From positions 85,398 through 149,397 of the forward strand of contig JAGBHC010000005.1 in NCBI GenBank assembly GCA_017935625.1: a stretch of DNA of 64,000 nucleotides, given 5' to 3'. How positions within the stretch are numbered: position 1 is the stretch's first letter; each line of letters starts with the position of its first letter. The position numbers and the translations under genes were made by a program. Source of the DNA: Rikenellaceae bacterium (GTDB taxonomy: Bacteria > Bacteroidota > Bacteroidia > Bacteroidales > Rikenellaceae). Shown piece after piece: positions 60,301-64,000 of this stretch. The notes below the pieces were generated by a model, which worked only from the letters and a program-made list of their open reading frames with translations, was not told where the DNA came from and made no database searches.

Positions 60301-61605
60301 GTCCATACCCACCAGCAGCTCGTAGTAGTGCTTGTTGAAGACGCCGTCGTCGCCGTTCAGATAGCTGGGCACGAAGATGACCTTCACCCGGCTTTCGGGC
60401 GAGAGCAGGGCGCTGCCCTTCATGGCATTCACGATGGGGTCCCACTCGTAGCTCGAAAGATAGTGGGTGGTATACTTATATATATTGGAGTCGATGGGGT
60501 TGTTCGCATCGGCCAGATGGGCCACCAAATCCCTGCGGGGGCCTTCGTTGCCGGCCGGCACGGTGATGTAGGCCAGTATCTCGCGGCCCGACTTGTCGCC
60601 GGCGGCCAGTTTCTTGAGCGACTCCATGAACACGTCCAGTCCCTTGTTCTTGAATTCGTAGCGGCCGCTGGTGCCCACGATGAGCGGTTCCTTCTCGAAC
60701 TTGTGCCCCAGGCAGGCTTCTGCGACCCGAATCATGGCGGCCCGGGCTTCGGCCCGCTTGCTGTCGAACTCTTTGCCCTTCCATACGAAATCGTCCTCGA
60801 ATCCGTTGGGGGTGACCAGATTGACCTCCTTGCCCAGCAGGTATTTGCACTCGCGGGCCGTAATGTCGCTCACCGTCAGGAAGGCATCCAGATAGCCCGC
60901 AGCCGTCTTTTCGAGCGAATGTTTGGCAATCACATTGAAGTGACGGGCCTGCTCGTCGGCGTTGAAACGCGCCAGGTTGCCGTAGAGCGCCTGTCCGTTG
61001 CCGGCCAGACTGCGGCCCAGCACGGTGGCGTGGGTGGTGAAGAGCGTGGCGATGTAGGGCGACATCTTACGCAGGTAGAGACCGCCGCTGGAGGTCATCC
61101 ACTCGTGGAAGTGCGCAGCCACCTTGTCGGTGGAGGTGGTGAAGTTCTCGACGTAGCTCTCGATGACCTTGCCGGCCGCATAGCCGAACAGCACGGGCTC
61201 GATGTAGTCCCACTGTCCGCTGATGGAATCGACCCGGTAGGTCTCCCACAGGAACTTCAGGATATCGTCCTTGTGGGGAAAGAAAGAGGTGAAATCGACC
61301 AGAATCGCAATCGGATTGCCGTTCACCTTCCATCGTCCCACCTTTATTCTTATACCGTCGTTGTAGACCGACTGCTTCCAGGCCCTGAGCAGATTGGGGT
61401 CCTCCTCGAATTCGGGATTGACGCCCTCACGGTGAATGTCGGGGCCGACCAGAATATATTTGTCTCCTAAGGATTGAGTCATGGTCAGTGCCTTGGTAGC
61501 GATGACGGTATGGATGCCGCCTACCTTGTTGCATACCTCCCAACTGACTTCGAACAGAAAATCGGGACACTGCTGCTGCGGTGTTTCCTGTTTTGTTGTA
61601 GCCAT
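57334..61605 (-). CDS. Glycogen synthase (GT3) - glycogen phosphorylase (GT35) fusion
   Basis: 1423 residues. Residues about 14-575 are a GT3-like (eukaryote-type) glycogen synthase: [42 protein letters not shown], and the C-terminal [14 protein letters not shown] loop with its Glu pair. About 577-670 is a DUF3417 linker domain (LSKNLWWSW). About 677-1290 is a short-type alpha-glucan phosphorylase ([25 protein letters not shown] region, [22 protein letters not shown] with the PLP lysine K1177). A ~120-residue beta domain closes the chain. One polypeptide therefore carries both the building and the breakdown activity. A single uninterrupted frame with one promoter supports a true fusion. Confidence 0.93.
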   Translation of the reverse strand: [1423 protein letters not shown]

Positions 61606-61693
61606 TGTAATATTTTAGTTTAATATTTGACTTAAAACATCTCTATCTGTCTGTTTATCTGCTTGTTCTTATCGAAGAAAAACAATTCGCGTG

Positions 61694-61701
61694 CAAAAGT
61701 A
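61694..61701 (-). promoter_or_regulatory. Putative -7 box for the synthase-phosphorylase fusion
   Basis: TACTTTTG on the minus strand, ~90 nt upstream of the ATG at 61605. Confidence 0.55.
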
Positions 61702-61731
61702 GTAATTTTAATCGAATAATCAAACGGCCAA

Positions 61732-62844
61732 TCAGGCAAATAGCTCGCAGATAATGGCATCGGAAATCAAAAAGTACTCTGCCGGAATGCGATAAAAAGT
61801 CCCCTCCGCGAGCAGATGACCGCATGCGAGCATCTTCCGGCAGCCCCGGATGAAGTAATCGCGGCGGGCCGCACCGAAACGCCGCTCCAGCTCCCGGATA
61901 TCGACCCCCTCGCTGCGGCGCAGCGAAAGCATCACATATTCGTCGTAGAGCTCCTCCTCGCCGAGCGTTTCGCCGGTGTAGATATCTCCGCCGGCCAGGT
62001 ACCTGCCCACCGACGCGACCGCCATGCGGCGCACCCGGCCGTTGTAGGAGTGGGCCGACGGCCCCACGCCCAGGTAGTTGCTTCCCGTCCAGTAGGAGCT
62101 GTTGTGCCGGGCCCGGTAGCCGGGCAGCGCATAGTTGGAGATTTCGTAATGCTCGTATCCGGCCCGCGTAAGCACCTCGTGCACCGTGAGATACTCCCGT
62201 TCACCCACCCCCTCGTCGATAGGGGCGAGGCGACCCGCAGAGGCCATGCGCCCGAAAACCGTCTTCTCCTCGATGGTCAGATGATAGGCCGAGACATGTT
62301 CGGGACGGAGCTCCGTCACCCGCCGCAGGTTCTCCGCCAGCGTGCTCTCCGGCTGCCAGGGCAGACCGAAGATGAGGTCGATGGTGATGTTGCCGAACCC
62401 CGCCCGCCGGGCCGCCTCGACCGCCCGATAGGCCTGTTCTCCCGTGTGGCGGCGGTTCATCCGCTTCAGGTCCTCTTCGTCGAACGACTGGATGCCGACA
62501 CTCAGCCGATTGACATCGGTGGCGGCCAGCCGCTCCAGATAGTCGTCCGTGAGGTCGTCGGGATTCACCTCGCAGGTAATCTCCCCCACCCGGCTGCAGT
62601 CCCACAGCGAACGGATGCGGTCGATTACCTGCTGAAGCCGCTCGGGCGGGTAAACCGACGGAGTGCCTCCGCCGAAATAGATGGTCTCCACACTGCGGTC
62701 GGGAATGAAATCGCGCTCCGCCGAGAGCTCCTCCATCACCGCATCGAGCAGCTGCTCCTTTCTGGCAAGGGATATGCACTTGTAAAAGTCGCAGTAGTAG
62801 CACAGCTGCCTGCAAAACGGTATGTGAACATATATTCCGGCCAT
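61732..62844 (-). CDS. hemW: HemW-type radical SAM protein (heme chaperone)
   Basis: 370 residues from the ATG at 62844 (MAGIYVHIPF). The frame is open to 63027, but those 61 codons are translation of the repeat array. The radical SAM cluster motif is C11-x3-C15-x2-C18, followed by Asp-Phe; HemW has Phe where true coproporphyrinogen III dehydrogenase HemN has a fourth Cys, which favours HemW. FGGGTPS, NPDDLTDDYL and GIQSFDEEDLKRMNR motifs follow. It probably delivers heme to respiratory enzymes. Leader only ~15 nt from the promoter. Confidence 0.92.
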   Translation of the reverse strand: MAGIYVHIPFCRQLCYYCDFYKCISLARKEQLLDAVMEELSAERDFIPDRSVETIYFGGGTPSVYPPERLQQVIDRIRSLWDCSRVGEITCEVNPDDLTDDYLERLAATDVNRLSVGIQSFDEEDLKRMNRRHTGEQAYRAVEAARRAGFGNITIDLIFGLPWQPESTLAENLRRVTELRPEHVSAYHLTIEEKTVFGRMASAGRLAPIDEGVGEREYLTVHEVLTRAGYEHYEISNYALPGYRARHNSSYWTGSNYLGVGPSAHSYNGRVRRMAVASVGRYLAGGDIYTGETLGEEELYDEYVMLSLRRSEGVDIRELERRFGAARRDYFIRGCRKMLACGHLLAEGTFYRIPAEYFLISDAIICELFA

Positions 62845-62864
62845 AATTCCGCGTTTGGAGGATA

Positions 62865-62872
62865 CAAATATA
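62865..62872 (-). promoter_or_regulatory. Proximal hemW promoter -7 box
   Basis: TATATTTG on the minus strand, 21 nt upstream of the hemW ATG; the next upstream unit holds an identical box at 62953-62946. Confidence 0.65.
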
Positions 62873-63109
62873 GGGATATTCGATGAAAAACGAAAGCGCA
62901 GTCGGCCACCGGCCGGTGTGCGGTCGCTTTGCGATTCGTTCGAGACAAATATAGGGATATTCGATAAAAAACGAAAGCACAGTCGGCAGCGCCGGTGTGC
63001 GGTCGCAAGGCGATTCGTTCGAAGCAAATATGCCCCGCATATTCGCTGAAAAACCGAAGCGACGCCGCCCCGGGGGCCGAAACCCGGCCGCCAAGCGATT
63101 CGTTCGGAG
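62865..63109 (-). repeat. Three tandem ~80-bp promoter-bearing repeats upstream of hemW
   Basis: Units begin at 62865, 62946 and 63025 (periods 81, 79 and ~85 bp). Each carries a -7 box on the minus strand (TATATTTG at 62872-62865 and 62953-62946; CATATTTG at 63032-63025), then ATATTCG..GAAAAACGAAAGC, a GC-rich centre with GCCGGTGTGCGGTCG (or a diverged form) and GCGATTCGTTCG at the far end. The third unit is degenerate. A partial fourth may begin at 63110. A solo copy lies at 25677. Confidence 0.85.
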
Positions 63110-63148
63110 CATACATATATTAAAAAATTTGAAATATTTTACTGTTAG

Positions 63149-63180
63149 TTGCATAACAATTGAAAGTTTTTCTATCTTTG
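63149..63180 (+). promoter_or_regulatory. Promoter of pckA
   Basis: TTG at 63149-63151, a 21-bp spacer, TATCTTTG at 63173-63180. Leader ~40 nt. Confidence 0.65.
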
Positions 63181-63227
63181 CGGTGTGAAAACTGAAGAAG
63201 TGTTCAACTTAAAATAATTTTACAATT

Positions 63228-64000
63228 ATGTCAAAAATCGATTTGAGCAAGTATGGTATTTCGGGTGCGACCGAAATAGTATACAATCCCTCGTACGAAG
63301 AGCTCTTCAAAGAGGAGACCCAGCCGGGCCTGACCGGTTACGAAAAGGGTGTGGTGACCGACATGGGCGCTGTGAACGTAATGACCGGCGTGTACACCGG
63401 CCGTTCGCCCAAGGACAAGTTCTTCGTGATGGACGACACCACCAAAGACACCATCTGGTGGACTTCCGACGAGTACAAGAACGACAACAAGCCCGTAAGC
63501 CAGCAGACCTGGAACGTACTCAAGGAACTGGCCGGCAAGGAGCTCTCCAACAAGAAGCTCTACGTGATGGATACTTTCTGCGGCGCCAACGAAAATACCC
63601 GCCTCAAAATCCGTTTCGTGATGGAGGTGGCATGGCAGGCCCACTTCGTGAAGAACATGTTCATCCGCCCCACCGAAGAGGAGCTGGCCAACTACGGCGA
63701 GCCCGATTTCGTGGTGCTCAACGCTTCGAAAGCCAAGGTGGAGAACTACAAGGAACTGGGACTCAACTCGGAGACCGCCGTGGTATTCAACCTCACCGAA
63801 AAGATGCAGGTCATCATCAACACCTGGTACGGCGGCGAGATGAAGAAAGGCATGTTCTCCTACATGAACTACCTGCTGCCCCTGCAGGGTATCGCTTCGA
63901 TGCACTGCTCGGCCAACACCAACAAGGCCGGTGAAACCGCCATCTTCTTCGGTCTCTCAGGCACCGGCAAAACCACCCTGTCCACCGACCCGAAACGCGA
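63228..64000 (+). CDS. pckA: Phosphoenolpyruvate carboxykinase (ATP), 5' part
   Basis: 257 complete codons are visible before the window ends; the family is ~530. It interconverts oxaloacetate + ATP and PEP + CO2 + ADP. Visible motifs: [13 protein letters not shown] (about 53-65), and the kinase P-loop GLSGTGKTT at the cut end. In Bacteroidetes it usually runs towards oxaloacetate during fermentation of sugars to succinate, fixing CO2. Placed divergently from hemW. Confidence 0.96.
   Translation, partial: MSKIDLSKYGISGATEIVYNPSYEELFKEETQPGLTGYEKGVVTDMGAVNVMTGVYTGRSPKDKFFVMDDTTKDTIWWTSDEYKNDNKPVSQQTWNVLKELAGKELSNKKLYVMDTFCGANENTRLKIRFVMEVAWQAHFVKNMFIRPTEEELANYGEPDFVVLNASKAKVENYKELGLNSETAVVFNLTEKMQVIINTWYGGEMKKGMFSYMNYLLPLQGIASMHCSANTNKAGETAIFFGLSGTGKTTLSTDPKR

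Noticed and set aside
62845..63027. 61-codon N-terminal extension of hemW with a repeated FSSNIPIFVS-type peptide
   Set aside because: The peptide repetition is only the DNA repeat array translated; the promoter lies inside it and the HemW family starts at MAGIYVHIPF.

Overview
The window reads as a chromosome segment of a GC-rich, anaerobic member of the Bacteroidales, most like Alistipes/Rikenellaceae. The evidence is the Bacteroidetes promoter form (TTTG, 19-21 bp, TAnnTTTG) found again and again upstream of genes, the lack of consistent Shine-Dalgarno sites, type III glutamine synthetase, a four-subunit 2-oxoacid:ferredoxin oxidoreductase, a long-tailed ribosomal protein S16, secreted GH43 enzymes, and a glycogen synthase-phosphorylase fusion. 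No phage, IS element, plasmid gene or CRISPR array was recognised.

Region by region. 1-8.7 kb: a closely packed minus-strand run (dapB, lepB, an IMPACT/YigZ protein, pyrB, pyrI, uvrA, an M16 peptidase, an O-methyltransferase cut by the window edge). 8.9-10.9 kb: truA and galK. 11-14.4 kb: a 1138-residue secreted protein with three GH43-like propellers. 14.6-18.1 kb: small membrane proteins and a C69 dipeptidase. 18.3-19.9 kb: a YggS-type PLP protein and a dihydroorotate dehydrogenase-like protein. 19.9-21.4 kb: an AT-rich islet holding one putative secreted zinc metallopeptidase. 21.6-25.7 kb: an M23/LysM peptidase, then the yicC-gmk-nadD-TPR-DUF3109 operon. 25.9-28.4 kb: a Ser/Arg-rich small ORF, manganese catalase and a ferritin-like/VIT1 protein (oxidative stress and iron). 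28.6-32.7 kb: a PepSY-like protein and serC-serA-DUF1015. 33.1-35.8 kb: korDABC/vor. 36.3-39.4 kb: tRNA-Arg(TCT), beta-carbonic anhydrase, glnN. 39.7-40.1 kb: four ~98-bp tandem repeats. 40.2-44.4 kb: a GH43 arabinanase-like enzyme, a DUF5606 protein, MscS and serB. 44.5-46.5 kb: a lipoprotein, a long rod-shaped ncRNA gene, and rpsP-rimM. 46.9-51.9 kb: mnmA, an endonuclease/exonuclease/phosphatase-family protein and ppdK. 52.4-61.6 kb: a glycogen cluster (GH57, GT4, debranching enzyme, and a GT3 synthase fused to a glycogen phosphorylase). 61.7-64 kb: hemW, with a tandem promoter-bearing repeat behind it, and the start of pckA.

How the genes fit together. serC, serA and serB supply all three steps of serine synthesis in two loci. 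PpdK, PckA and the ferredoxin-linked oxidoreductase sit at the PEP/pyruvate/2-oxoacid node of an anaerobe. The 52-61 kb cluster makes and mobilises storage alpha-glucan. Catalase and the ferritin-like/VIT1 protein suggest protection against oxygen and iron. The GH43 proteins point to use of arabinose/xylose-containing plant polysaccharide.

The most noteworthy items are the unannotated ~217-nt structured RNA at about 45,027-45,243 (minus), with its own promoter and a T8 terminator; the dispersed promoter-bearing repeat behind hemW and yicC; the 4x98-bp array; the triple GH43 protein; the synthase-phosphorylase fusion; and a SerA without the usual catalytic His.
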